Counted from the first letter of the stretch, positions 1 through 5,474 are shown. The stretch: 5,474 bases of DNA from Phycisphaerae bacterium (GCA_026984555.1 JALSRY010000039.1:1-5474); one strand, 5' to 3'. The notes: generated by a model from the sequence alone, not told the origin. Translations and numbers: made by a program.

Positions 1-36
1 AGCCGCAACCAACCGAAGAACGCACAGGAGCAGTAG
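1..36 (+). CDS. Possible 3' end of an upstream gene (partial)
   Basis: Reading from base 1 in the first frame gives eleven hydrophilic residues (SRNQPKNAQEQ) and then a TAG at 34-36. A polar, Gln/Asn/Lys-rich tail is plausible for the C-terminus of a gene that starts outside the window on the same strand, about 68 bases before the ABC ATPase. Eleven codons cannot prove coding, and the other two forward frames are also open here, so this is only a possibility. No function can be assigned. Confidence 0.25.
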   Translation, partial: SRNQPKNAQEQ

Positions 37-94
37 GCCCCCTCCGGCTCGCGCGGTGCCCGGCTCGTCCGGGTCGCCGCGCTCGAGGGAACAC

Positions 95-99
95 GAGGA
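95..99 (+). promoter_or_regulatory. Ribosome binding site for the ABC ATPase
   Basis: GAGGA lies five bases before the GTG at 105. This supports the GTG start, which has no in-frame ATG upstream although the frame stays open back to the left edge of the window. The chosen start also puts the ABC core (GLTKVF at residues 11-16) at the usual distance from the N-terminus. Confidence 0.6.
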
Positions 100-104
100 C
101 AACC

Positions 105-1310
105 GTGAGCAGTACAAGCGTCATTTCGGCCGTCGGGTTGACCAAGGTTTTCCGCGACTTCTGGCACCGCGCGCGGGTCCGGGCGGTCAACGACCTGGAC
201 TTCACGATCGAACCGGGTGAGATTTTCGGCCTGCTCGGTCCCAACGGCTCGGGCAAGAGCACGACCATCAAGATGATCCTCGGGTTGCTCTATCCTTCGC
301 GGGGACGGGTCACGGTCTTTCATCGCCCTCCCGATGACGTGCGTGTGAAGAACCGCATCGGCTACCTGCCCGAGGAGTCGTACCTGTACCGCTTTCTCAA
401 CGCGCGTGAAACGCTGGACTACTACGGCACGCTGTTCCAGATTCACCGGCGCGAGCGACAGCGGCGGACCGAAGAGTTGCTCGAGATGGTCGGCCTGCGC
501 TCGGCGGCCCGGCGGCCCGTCGGCGAATACTCCAAGGGGATGGCCCGCCGGATCGGCCTGGCCCAGGCGCTCATCAACGATCCCGACCTGCTGATCCTCG
601 ACGAACCCACCAGCGGCCTGGATCCCATCGGTGCCAAGCTCGTCAAGGACATCATCCTGCGTCTCGGACGCCAGCACCACAAGACCATCCTGCTTTCCAG
701 CCACCTGCTCGCCGACGTCGAGGAGGTTTGCGACCGCGTGACGATTTTGTACGGCGGTCGGGCGCGCGTCTCGGGCGAGATCGACGAGGTGCTGAGCCGC
801 AAGGACATGCTCCAGATCACGTGCGAGCGCCTTTCCGACGAAACGCTCCGGGAGATCGAACGCGTCGTGCGGGAGCGCGAGCACAAGGAGCTGCGGATCG
901 AGACGCCCCGCGAACGGCTCGAAACGCTCTTCCTGCACATCGTCGAGCAGGCCCACGCCCAGCAGGTGGAGACCTCCGGCACCTCGGCCGGCGGCGAGAT
1001 CGCCGGCTTCCTGGGGGAGCAGGCCAGCGGTGCCGCGGTGCTCGAATCGCTGGTCAAGGTCGAGGAGCGGGGCGAGGAACCGGAGGCGCCGTCCGCCGCG
1101 ACGACCGAACCCGCGGAACCGGCCGGCGAAGTGCTCGCGGAGCTGACGGCCCCCGCCGAGGCGGCCGAACCGGCGCCACAAGCCGCGCCGCCGGCGGAGG
1201 CTCCTTCGAAGCCGTCCGCGCCGGTCGTGACCGGCGAAAACGTGGACCGCTCGCTGCTCGATGAACTCACCGGCGGTGAAGACGACGCGGAGGATACGCG
1301 GCCATCATGA
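105..1310 (+). CDS. ABC transporter ATP-binding protein (ABC-2 exporter type) with a long acidic Ala/Pro-rich tail
   Basis: This is the cytoplasmic ATPase subunit of an ABC-2 type transporter; it should bind and hydrolyse ATP to drive the permease encoded directly downstream. All nucleotide-binding motifs are visible in order: Walker A GPNGSGKST (residues 45-53), a Q-loop region GYLPEE (86-91) with Glu where Gln is classical, a signature YSKGM (142-146) in place of LSGGQ, Walker B LLILDEP with catalytic Glu167, D-loop SGLD (170-173) and switch His200 in SSH. Glu in the Q-loop and a YSKGM-like signature are common in the NatA/CcmA-like exporter ATPases, so the enzyme looks active. Residues about 225-285 resemble the usual short C-terminal domain of that group (LETLFLHIVEQA). 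Residues about 286-401 are an extra low-complexity stretch rich in Ala, Pro and Glu, ending in an acidic segment (LLDELTGGEDDAED). Family members are often near 240-320 residues, so 401 is long. Translation starts at GTG. The transported substrate is unknown. Confidence 0.93.
   Translation: MSSTSVISAVGLTKVFRDFWHRARVRAVNDLDFTIEPGEIFGLLGPNGSGKSTTIKMILGLLYPSRGRVTVFHRPPDDVRVKNRIGYLPEESYLYRFLNARETLDYYGTLFQIHRRERQRRTEELLEMVGLRSAARRPVGEYSKGMARRIGLAQALINDPDLLILDEPTSGLDPIGAKLVKDIILRLGRQHHKTILLSSHLLADVEEVCDRVTILYGGRARVSGEIDEVLSRKDMLQITCERLSDETLREIERVVREREHKELRIETPRERLETLFLHIVEQAHAQQVETSGTSAGGEIAGFLGEQASGAAVLESLVKVEERGEEPEAPSAATTEPAEPAGEVLAELTAPAEAAEPAPQAAPPAEAPSKPSAPVVTGENVDRSLLDELTGGEDDAEDTRPS
1289..1294 (+). 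promoter_or_regulatory. Ribosome binding site for the permease, inside the ATPase gene
   Basis: GGAGGA sits inside the last codons of the ATPase gene, 12 bases before the ATG at 1307. The spacing is longer than ideal, but the ATGA stop/start overlap at 1307-1310 means ribosomes finishing the ATPase can re-start on the permease. This fits coupled, stoichiometric production of the two subunits. Confidence 0.5.
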
Positions 1311-2683
1311 CACGCATCCTGGCCATCGCCCGGCTGACGTTCTGGGAAGGCATCCGCATGAAGATCGTGCTGGTCTTCCTGGTGGTGATGCTGTTCATTT
1401 TTCTTCGGCTGCCTTTCACGGTGAAGGGTGACGAGACGCTTGCGGGCCGGCTGCAAACCTTTCTTTCGTACTCGCTCGGGGCAGCGGGAGTTTTCCTGAG
1501 TCTCTCGACCGTCTTCCTGTCGTGTGCAACGCTGACCGACGACATTCGCCGGCGATCGATCCATCTCGTGTTGACGAAACCGGTTTCGCGATTCGAGGTG
1601 CTCGCGGGCAAGTGGGTCGGTGTGAACCTGCTGAACCTGATGCTGCTGCTGCTGGCGGGGCTGATGATCTACGCTTTCGGCGTGTATATCAAGACGCGAC
1701 CGACACAGTTTCCCCGTGACCGGATCAAGATCAACAACGTGATCTGGACGGCCCGGGGCGCGGCGGTGCCCACCGAGCCGGATTTCCGCCAGATGGCCCG
1801 CGAACGCATCGACAAGAAGATCAAAGCCGGCGAATCGCTCGGCGTCTCGCGTGCGCTGGCCATCGCCAATACCGTGCACCAGCTTCGGGAGCGCTGGCGC
1901 AGCGTGCCGCCGCTGGGACGCCGAGTGTACGAATTCACCAACGTCGATCTTTCGAAGGCGGCCGGGGGGATCATCCAGGTCAGTTTCAAGGCCCGGGCCG
2001 TTCCCACGCACGCCGACGAAATCCTGTATATCCAGTGGGTCATGCTCGATCCGGAAACCCACGCGCCGCTCCAGGTGTTGACGACGCAGGAGCGCTCGGC
2101 GGTTCGGCACGAGTTTCTGATCAAGGCCAATGCGGTCAAGGACGGGAAGATCGCGATCGGGGTGGCGAACCCGCCGGCCAACCGCAACAGCACGATCTAC
2201 TTCGAGGGTGACGACGCGTTCCAGGTGCTCTACCCCGAGAGTAGTTTCGAGGTCAACTACGTCAACACGCTGCTGCTGATTTTCTTCCGGCTGGCGTTCC
2301 TGAGCGCCGTCGCGCTGTTTTTCAGCACGTTCGTATCGTTCCCGGTGGCGTGTTTCTGCGTGTTGTGCATCCTGCTGTTCTGCATCGGCATTCCGTGGTG
2401 GCTCGAGTCGATCGGGGCGAACCTCAAACACCCCAACCCGAAGATCGACCCCTACGGTTCGTTCGGCCCGCTGGTGCGGAGCATCCTGGTCCCGGTGCTC
2501 AAGATCGCGTTGCCGAACTTCGTAGCCTTCAGCGGCGTAGAAAAACTCATCAGCGGGCATGCGATTTCGGCGGCGTTGATGGTCCGCGCGACGCTGCACA
2601 CGCTGGTGTACGGGCTGGTGCTGCTGGTGTTGCCGGGGTGGCTGATCTTCCGCTCGCGGGAGATCGCGCGGGTCATCGTATAG
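1307..2683 (+). CDS. ABC-2 type transporter permease with a large extracytoplasmic insert
   Basis: This is the membrane subunit partnering the ATPase, whose gene it overlaps by four bases. Hydrophobic segments lie at residues about 18-36, 50-75, 104-127, 320-342, 343-365 and 425-447, giving six helices with both ends in the cytoplasm. Between helices 2 and 3 is the stretch TDDIRRRSIHLVLTKPVSR (77-95), the pattern typical of ABC-2 permeases (regulated-protein-like Glu/Asp, then a LLTKPVSR-type motif) and the likely coupling helix that touches the ATPase. Helices 3 and 4 are separated by about 190 residues, which by this topology lie outside the membrane. The first part is charged and probably helical; the rest (about 205-310) alternates hydrophobic and polar residues as a beta-rich domain would. 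Most simple ABC-2 permeases have no such insert. Helix 5 carries four Cys (349, 351, 354, 359). The protein is probably an exporter or envelope-remodelling transporter; no substrate can be named. Confidence 0.88.
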   Translation: MTRILAIARLTFWEGIRMKIVLVFLVVMLFIFLRLPFTVKGDETLAGRLQTFLSYSLGAAGVFLSLSTVFLSCATLTDDIRRRSIHLVLTKPVSRFEVLAGKWVGVNLLNLMLLLLAGLMIYAFGVYIKTRPTQFPRDRIKINNVIWTARGAAVPTEPDFRQMARERIDKKIKAGESLGVSRALAIANTVHQLRERWRSVPPLGRRVYEFTNVDLSKAAGGIIQVSFKARAVPTHADEILYIQWVMLDPETHAPLQVLTTQERSAVRHEFLIKANAVKDGKIAIGVANPPANRNSTIYFEGDDAFQVLYPESSFEVNYVNTLLLIFFRLAFLSAVALFFSTFVSFPVACFCVLCILLFCIGIPWWLESIGANLKHPNPKIDPYGSFGPLVRSILVPVLKIALPNFVAFSGVEKLISGHAISAALMVRATLHTLVYGLVLLVLPGWLIFRSREIARVIV

Positions 2684-2783
2684 GCGCCCGGGGTACCGCC
2701 GTCGCTACGCCGCGGTATCGAAACGGCTGAAACGCCGGAACCGGGCACGGGTCCGTGTTGCGGCGCGGACGGAAACGAGGGTT
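2684..2783 (+). other. 100-base intergenic gap with a weak hairpin
   Basis: The gap separates the permease from the third gene. It contains an imperfect hairpin with arms GGTACCGC (2692-2699) and GCGGTATC (2712-2719), eight pairs including one G-T wobble around a 12-base loop, and a small CACG/CGTG element near 2746-2757. No T-run follows either, so there is no sign of an intrinsic terminator, and I see no convincing -35/-10 promoter. Read-through from the permease gene is the simplest expectation, possibly with the hairpin affecting mRNA stability. Confidence 0.35.
2777..2781 (+). promoter_or_regulatory. Weak, closely spaced ribosome binding site of the third gene
   Basis: GAGGG lies only two bases before the ATG at 2784, which is closer than normal for a Shine-Dalgarno sequence. 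The ATG is still the best start because it directly precedes a hydrophobic N-terminal segment and no other in-frame start is seen close upstream. Translation may be modest. Confidence 0.3.
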
Positions 2784-4991
2784 ATGTCGCGACTGACACA
2801 GGTCATCTCGGTGGTGCTCTGCGGGCTGCTGCTGGCCGGCTCGTCGATCTTCATCCCGAAGATCAACGAGGGGCGCGAGGCGCTGACGATGTACGGCGTC
2901 GCATCGCCGACGGAGACCGCGCCGCCGGAGTACGCATTCGCGATCCAGGCGTTCGGGGCGTTTCGCGGGCTGATCACGAACATCGCGTTCATTCGGGCGG
3001 AGGAGTACAAGCGGGCGGGTCGTTACTACGATGCGATGCAGCTTGCGAGCTGGATATGCAAGCTGGAGCCGCGTTTTCCGTCGGTCTGGGAGTTTCAGTC
3101 GTGGAACATGGCCTGGAACATCTCGGTGACGACGTACACGCCCGAGGAACGCTGGAACTGGGTGTACAACGGGGCCAAGCTGATCCGTGACGAGGGGCTC
3201 AAATACAACCCGCGCGCGGTGAACCTGTACCGTCAGCTCGCGTGGATTTTCGTCAACAAGATGAGCGAGACCACGGACGAGTACCACCTGACCTACAAGC
3301 GCAACTGGGCGTACCGGATGCACCTGGTGTTCGGCCGTCCGCCCGATCCGCTGGGGCAGTACCGCCCGGGGGAGTCGGTGAGCGAGTTCATCGTCAGGCC
3401 GAGCGAGGACCTGCTCGTCAAAGCCGCCGAGCACGAGCGGAAGATGCGCATGAAGCGCAAGATGAAGAACATGACGCCCGAGGAGCGCGAAGAGTACGAG
3501 CGCTCGGAAAAGGAGCGGGAAAAGCAGGTCAACCAGCAACTCAAGAAGCTCGCCACGGGCGAGCGGCCGTTGGATTACCAGATCACCACGCGGGCCGCGT
3601 ATGACCGGCTCGTCGCGATCGAGAAAGCGGCGCAGTCGCTGGAGGAGCTCTACCGCGGCCATCCGCGCACGCGTGAGATGGTCGCGAAGCTGCGTGCGAT
3701 GGGCGTGCCGATCAGCGACGACACGCTCGACGAGGACGAATACTGGCGTCAAGGCGGGCTGGCTCACACCTTTTTCAAGCGCTTGCGTCAAATCCAGGAT
3801 CCGCTGCCCCTCGTCAAGCGGCTGCGCAAGACCAGCTCGGAAGACGAGCGCGACCCCAAGAAAGCCGAGCAACAGCGCCGGCTCAAGCAATTCGACAAGA
3901 TCGTCGGGGTCAGCAGCCACGACCCGGACGGGGCGGCGTTGATCCGCTTCCTCCAGCGCAAGGTGCTCAAGGAAGTCTACAAGCTCGATCCGCGGCGACT
4001 CGGCGAACTGACGCTGCGCTTCGGGCCGATCGACTGGCGAGGGGTCGACGCCCACGCGCTGTACTGGGTCAACGAAGGACTCATCGCCTCGGACCAGACC
4101 ATCAACAAGATCGGCAACGACAAGATCAACACCGCGCGGCTGATCTTCTTCGCGTTGCACAATCTCTACCGCCGCAACCGACTGGTTTTCGAGCCCGATT
4201 ACGACAACCCCAGCCTCTCGTACATCAACTACAACCCCGATCTCAACTTCATCGAGTCGATGCACGAGGCGTACCTGACGTATGGCAAGATCCTCGACCC
4301 GAACCCCACCAAGACGGGCATCGGCGAGACCTTCCGTACCGGACACCAGAACTTCCTGACGGAAGCCGTGCGGCTGCTTTATTTCGCCGGGCGCATCCGC
4401 GAGGCACGCCACTATTTCGAGTACATGCGCAAGAACTACGGCACGTCGAGCGACGGGCGGATCAACCCCGTCTTCGCCAAGTCGCTGGCGCAATTCGTCG
4501 AGGATACGCTGCTCGAAGACCTGTCGGGCCACTGGGAAACGCGCGAGACCGTGGCGATGCTGCTGGTCAACGCTTTCGAAGTCCTGGCCCGCGGGGAGCT
4601 GGCGCGCTACAACGAGCTGGTCAAGAAAGCCTTCGCCGTACACGCACGCTACAACAAGGACAAACTCAAGGAACGCATCCAGAAGATGCAGTTGCCACCG
4701 TTCCCGGACTTCCAGGCCGACGTCTTGCGGGCCTATCTCCAACAGCCCAGCACGAATCCCGCCATCACCGTGCACAAGGCCCGCCTGTGGGGGTTCCTCC
4801 CCGTCTATCTCAAACAGGCCGTCTGGGACGACGTCAAGGACACGCTCCAAAAGGAATGCGACGCGATGGAGTTCTCGTTCGCGGCGGCGTTCCCCGAGCC
4901 GCCGAACATGGCCGAGTACCGCCGCCAGCACCCGCCCCGCCACCTGAAAAAGAAGAAATCGCCGGTGGAAACCCCGGCGCAGCAGCTATAG
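2784..4991 (+). CDS. Conserved hypothetical membrane-anchored TPR-like protein
   Basis: The function is unknown. The protein has 735 residues and starts with a single hydrophobic segment (about 6-24) with a weakly basic N-terminus, best read as an uncleaved signal anchor that places the rest outside the cytoplasm. No lipobox is present. Residues about 64-98 look like one tetratricopeptide repeat (AEEYKRAGRYYDAMQLA, then WICKLEPRFP), followed by a Trp-rich block (W102, W107, W111, W124, W126). A second TPR-like unit lies near 521-553 (FLTEAVRLLYFAGRIREA). Between them, about 213-260 is highly charged and probably a coiled coil or long helix, and 414-427 carries the striking GPIDWRGVDAHALY motif. 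The C-terminus is basic (HLKKKKS). I recall the first block and the GPIDWR motif from hypothetical proteins of planctomycetes and relatives, but no domain name can be assigned safely. The position after an ATPase-permease pair suggests an accessory partner of the transporter, perhaps a scaffold binding protein or polymer at the envelope; this is inference. Confidence 0.85.
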   Translation: MSRLTQVISVVLCGLLLAGSSIFIPKINEGREALTMYGVASPTETAPPEYAFAIQAFGAFRGLITNIAFIRAEEYKRAGRYYDAMQLASWICKLEPRFPSVWEFQSWNMAWNISVTTYTPEERWNWVYNGAKLIRDEGLKYNPRAVNLYRQLAWIFVNKMSETTDEYHLTYKRNWAYRMHLVFGRPPDPLGQYRPGESVSEFIVRPSEDLLVKAAEHERKMRMKRKMKNMTPEEREEYERSEKEREKQVNQQLKKLATGERPLDYQITTRAAYDRLVAIEKAAQSLEELYRGHPRTREMVAKLRAMGVPISDDTLDEDEYWRQGGLAHTFFKRLRQIQDPLPLVKRLRKTSSEDERDPKKAEQQRRLKQFDKIVGVSSHDPDGAALIRFLQRKVLKEVYKLDPRRLGELTLRFGPIDWRGVDAHALYWVNEGLIASDQTINKIGNDKINTARLIFFALHNLYRRNRLVFEPDYDNPSLSYINYNPDLNFIESMHEAYLTYGKILDPNPTKTGIGETFRTGHQNFLTEAVRLLYFAGRIREARHYFEYMRKNYGTSSDGRINPVFAKSLAQFVEDTLLEDLSGHWETRETVAMLLVNAFEVLARGELARYNELVKKAFAVHARYNKDKLKERIQKMQLPPFPDFQADVLRAYLQQPSTNPAITVHKARLWGFLPVYLKQAVWDDVKDTLQKECDAMEFSFAAAFPEPPNMAEYRRQHPPRHLKKKKSPVETPAQQL

Positions 4992-5065
4992 CCGTCTGTC
5001 GCCTCGGCCATAGCGTTCGCGATCAACCACCGGCCGGTCGGCATGGGTGGTACGGCGATCCGTCG

Positions 5066-5080
5066 AGCACGCGCCGTGCT
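5066..5080. repeat. Small perfect hairpin downstream of the operon
   Basis: Arms AGCACG and CGTGCT pair over six bases around the loop CGC, 75 bases after the stop codon of the third gene. It could slow RNA polymerase or protect the 3' end of the mRNA, but the following bases (GGCTGG) contain no T-run, so I do not call it an intrinsic terminator. In GC-rich DNA such a hairpin can arise by chance. Confidence 0.3.
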
Positions 5081-5133
5081 GGCTGGAATCCAGGTGGCCT
5101 CGTCTATCCCGATCCGCGGGCTATGGCGTCCGC

Positions 5134-5192
5134 GCGATCCCGATCCCGTTGACAGCCGCATCAACACGGTGCGCACCGGAATAGGGGATCGC
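5134..5192. repeat. Nested inverted repeat enclosing a 12-base palindrome
   Basis: An 8-base inverted repeat, GCGATCCC at 5134-5141 and GGGATCGC at 5185-5192, brackets the perfect palindrome CGGTGCGCACCG at 5167-5178. The palindrome shares the CACCG/CGGTG core with the stems of the repeat array that begins just downstream, so it could be an eroded relative or a protein binding site. It ends only five bases before the strong hairpin at 5198. The role is unknown. Confidence 0.35.
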
Positions 5193-5197
5193 AGGGA

Positions 5198-5222
5198 GTC
5201 CATCGGATGCAATCCGATGGAC
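5198..5222 (-). repeat. Perfect 11-bp hairpin, apparently an inverted copy of the repeat core
   Basis: Arms GTCCATCGGAT (5198-5208) and ATCCGATGGAC (5212-5222) pair perfectly around the loop GCA. Read on the minus strand, its centre is CGGATTGCATCCG, identical to the centre of the repeat unit at 5345-5370 on the plus strand. It therefore looks like a member of the same family in opposite orientation at the array's left edge. It lacks the TGTGG head found in the six plus-strand copies. It is the strongest hairpin seen in the window and could also block transcription or degradation from either side. Confidence 0.7.
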
Positions 5223-5233
5223 CTCACGTGTTC

Positions 5234-5257
5234 TGTGGCCCCTGATTTCATCCGGTG
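5234..5257 (+). repeat. REP-like unit 1 (A type)
   Basis: TGTGG head followed by arms CCCCTGAT and ATCCGGTG around the loop TTC. Two of the eight stem positions are mismatched, so this hairpin is partly eroded. Confidence 0.65.
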
Positions 5258-5272
5258 GGGCTCCCAGCATCC

Positions 5273-5296
5273 TGTGGCACTTGATTGCATCCAGGG
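5273..5296 (+). repeat. REP-like unit 2 (B type, degenerate)
   Basis: TGTGG head, left arm CACTTGAT, loop TGC and right arm ATCCAGGG. Two stem positions are mismatched. The T281-A293 style compensating pair (5281 with 5293) is retained although both bases differ from the other units. Confidence 0.6.
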
Positions 5297-5304
5297 TGTC
5301 TCCC

Positions 5305-5329
5305 TGTGGCCCCGGATTTCCATCCGGTG
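5305..5329 (+). repeat. REP-like unit 3 (A type)
   Basis: TGTGG head, left arm CCCCGGAT, four-base loop TTCC and right arm ATCCGGTG. Only one stem position (5311 with 5328) is mismatched. It shares the CCCC left-arm start with unit 1, 71 bases upstream. Confidence 0.7.
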
Positions 5330-5344
5330 GACATCCCAACATCC

Positions 5345-5368
5345 TGTGGCACCGGATTGCATCCGGTG
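5345..5368 (+). repeat. REP-like unit 4 (B type, intact)
   Basis: TGTGG head, then a perfect eight-base stem (5350-5357 with 5361-5368) around the loop TGC. It is the best consensus copy and the one whose core matches the inverted element at 5198-5222. Confidence 0.75.
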
Positions 5369-5388
5369 GATTCGCCCCCTTTGCACTC

Positions 5389-5413
5389 TGTGGCACCGGT
5401 TTTCAACCGGTGC
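5389..5413 (+). repeat. REP-like unit 5 (A type, intact with changed stem)
   Basis: TGTG head running into a perfect nine-base stem (5393-5401 with 5405-5413) around the loop TTC. The inner pairs differ from unit 4 on both arms (GGTT with AACC instead of GGAT with ATCC), a paired change that keeps the hairpin. Confidence 0.75.
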
Positions 5414-5433
5414 ACTACCACTACCGTTACTCT

Positions 5434-5457
5434 TGTGGCACCGAATTGCATCCAATA
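5434..5457 (+). repeat. REP-like unit 6 (B type, right arm decayed)
   Basis: TGTGG head, left arm CACCGAAT and loop TGC are clear, but the right side (ATCCAATA) no longer pairs well beyond the first bases. It lies close to the window edge, so the array may continue. Confidence 0.5.
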
Positions 5458-5474
5458 TTATCCAGGATTCTGGT

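Larger units (their letters stand above)
4992..5197. other. Non-coding region downstream of the operon, no gene seen
   Basis: No credible gene is present; the open frames crossing it run in from the third gene or from the repeats and lack coding character. It holds several small inverted repeats: ACCACC/GGTGGT (5026-5031 with 5046-5051), AGCACG/CGTGCT (5066-5071 with 5075-5080), and a pair GCGATCCC (5134-5141) and GGGATCGC (5185-5192) enclosing a perfect 12-base palindrome at 5167-5178. None is followed by a T-tract, so the operon's transcript end cannot be placed from sequence alone. Confidence 0.5.
5234..5459 (+). repeat. Array of six REP-like palindromic repeats with invariant TGTGG heads
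   Basis: Six units of about 26 bases start at 5234, 5273, 5305, 5345, 5389 and 5434. Each begins with TGTGGC and continues into a short hairpin with a 3-4 base loop. The cleanest copies are 5345 (arms CACCGGAT and ATCCGGTG, loop TGC) and 5389 (nine pairs, GCACCGGTT and AACCGGTGC, loop TTC). The heads are invariant, while the right arms at 5273 and 5434 have decayed. Spacing from start to start is 32-45 bases and irregular. Loops alternate: TTC-type in units 1, 3 and 5, TGC-type in units 2, 4 and 6. A GTGG or GTAG tetranucleotide before an imperfect palindrome is the known layout of REP elements recognised by RAYT transposases, so this is probably a REP-like non-autonomous family. The array may continue past 5474. 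Confidence 0.8.

Noticed and set aside
59..73. Hairpin CCCGG/CCGGG upstream of the ATPase gene as a terminator or operator
   Set aside because: The stem has only five pairs, no T-tract follows, and the surrounding bases are almost entirely G and C, so chance is a sufficient explanation.
443..2599. A 718-residue open frame antisense to the ATPase and permease genes
   Set aside because: Its product is rich in Arg, His, Gln and Asp with long Ser runs, as expected from the opposite strand of GC-rich coding DNA, while the plus strand encodes clear ABC subunits.
2673..4943. A 756-residue open frame antisense to the third gene
   Set aside because: The composition is typical of a high-GC shadow frame. 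The plus-strand reading has a signal anchor, TPR-like units and Trp-rich motifs that look like a real protein.
5066..5080. Intrinsic terminator for the operon
   Set aside because: The six-base hairpin has no T-run after it; a terminator here would need experimental support.
4805..5455. A 216-residue open frame on the minus strand with a periodic peptide pattern (HRMQSGATGCW-like)
   Set aside because: The periodicity is simply the translated palindromic repeats, and the rest lies antisense to the end of the third gene. No ribosome binding site or recognisable domain supports it. Two shorter overlapping minus-strand frames in 5121-5451 are rejected for the same reason.
5234..5459. CRISPR array
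   Set aside because: The distances between units are irregular (32-45 bases from start to start), the intervening pieces are only about 8-20 bases and partly similar to each other, the repeats differ between copies, and no cas gene is visible.

Overview
This GC-rich window carries three same-strand genes filling positions 105-4991, followed by about 480 bases without a credible gene, the last half of which is an array of short palindromic repeats. The style of the proteins suggests a planctomycete or another member of the Planctomycetes-Verrucomicrobia-Chlamydiae group. The best pointer is the large third protein, whose GAFRG...IRAEEYKRAGRYYDA...WNMAWNISV block and later GPIDWRGVDAHALYW block I recall from hypothetical TPR-like proteins of uncultured planctomycetes. 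This is a recollection from motif style, not a search result, so the assignment is moderate to weak.

Layout. Bases 1-36 could be the last codons of an upstream gene. Bases 105-1310 (GTG start) encode an ABC ATPase with a complete nucleotide-binding domain and an unusual Ala/Pro/Glu-rich tail. Its stop overlaps the next start by four bases (ATGA). Bases 1307-2683 encode a six-helix ABC-2 type permease with a large extracytoplasmic insert. After a 100-base gap, 2784-4991 encodes a 735-residue membrane-anchored, mostly helical, TPR-like protein of unknown function. The three genes probably form one operon: the ATPase powers the permease, and the anchored helical protein may be an accessory or partner on the far side of the membrane. 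The substrate cannot be read from the sequence.

The 3' region. Bases 4992-5197 hold only small inverted repeats and no convincing T-tract terminator. Bases 5198-5222 form a perfect 11-bp hairpin. Bases 5234-5459 hold six copies of a unit made of an invariant TGTGG head followed by a short hairpin (arms CACCGGAT and ATCCGGTG in the cleanest copy). The copies alternate between two loop types, so the array is built from A-B dimers. The GTGG tetranucleotide in front of a hairpin is the layout of REP elements handled by RAYT transposases (IS200/IS605-related), so a REP-like, non-autonomous mobile family is my preferred reading. Long open frames on the opposite strand, including one running through the repeats, look like artefacts. 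No RNA gene, true CRISPR array or complete insertion sequence was seen.
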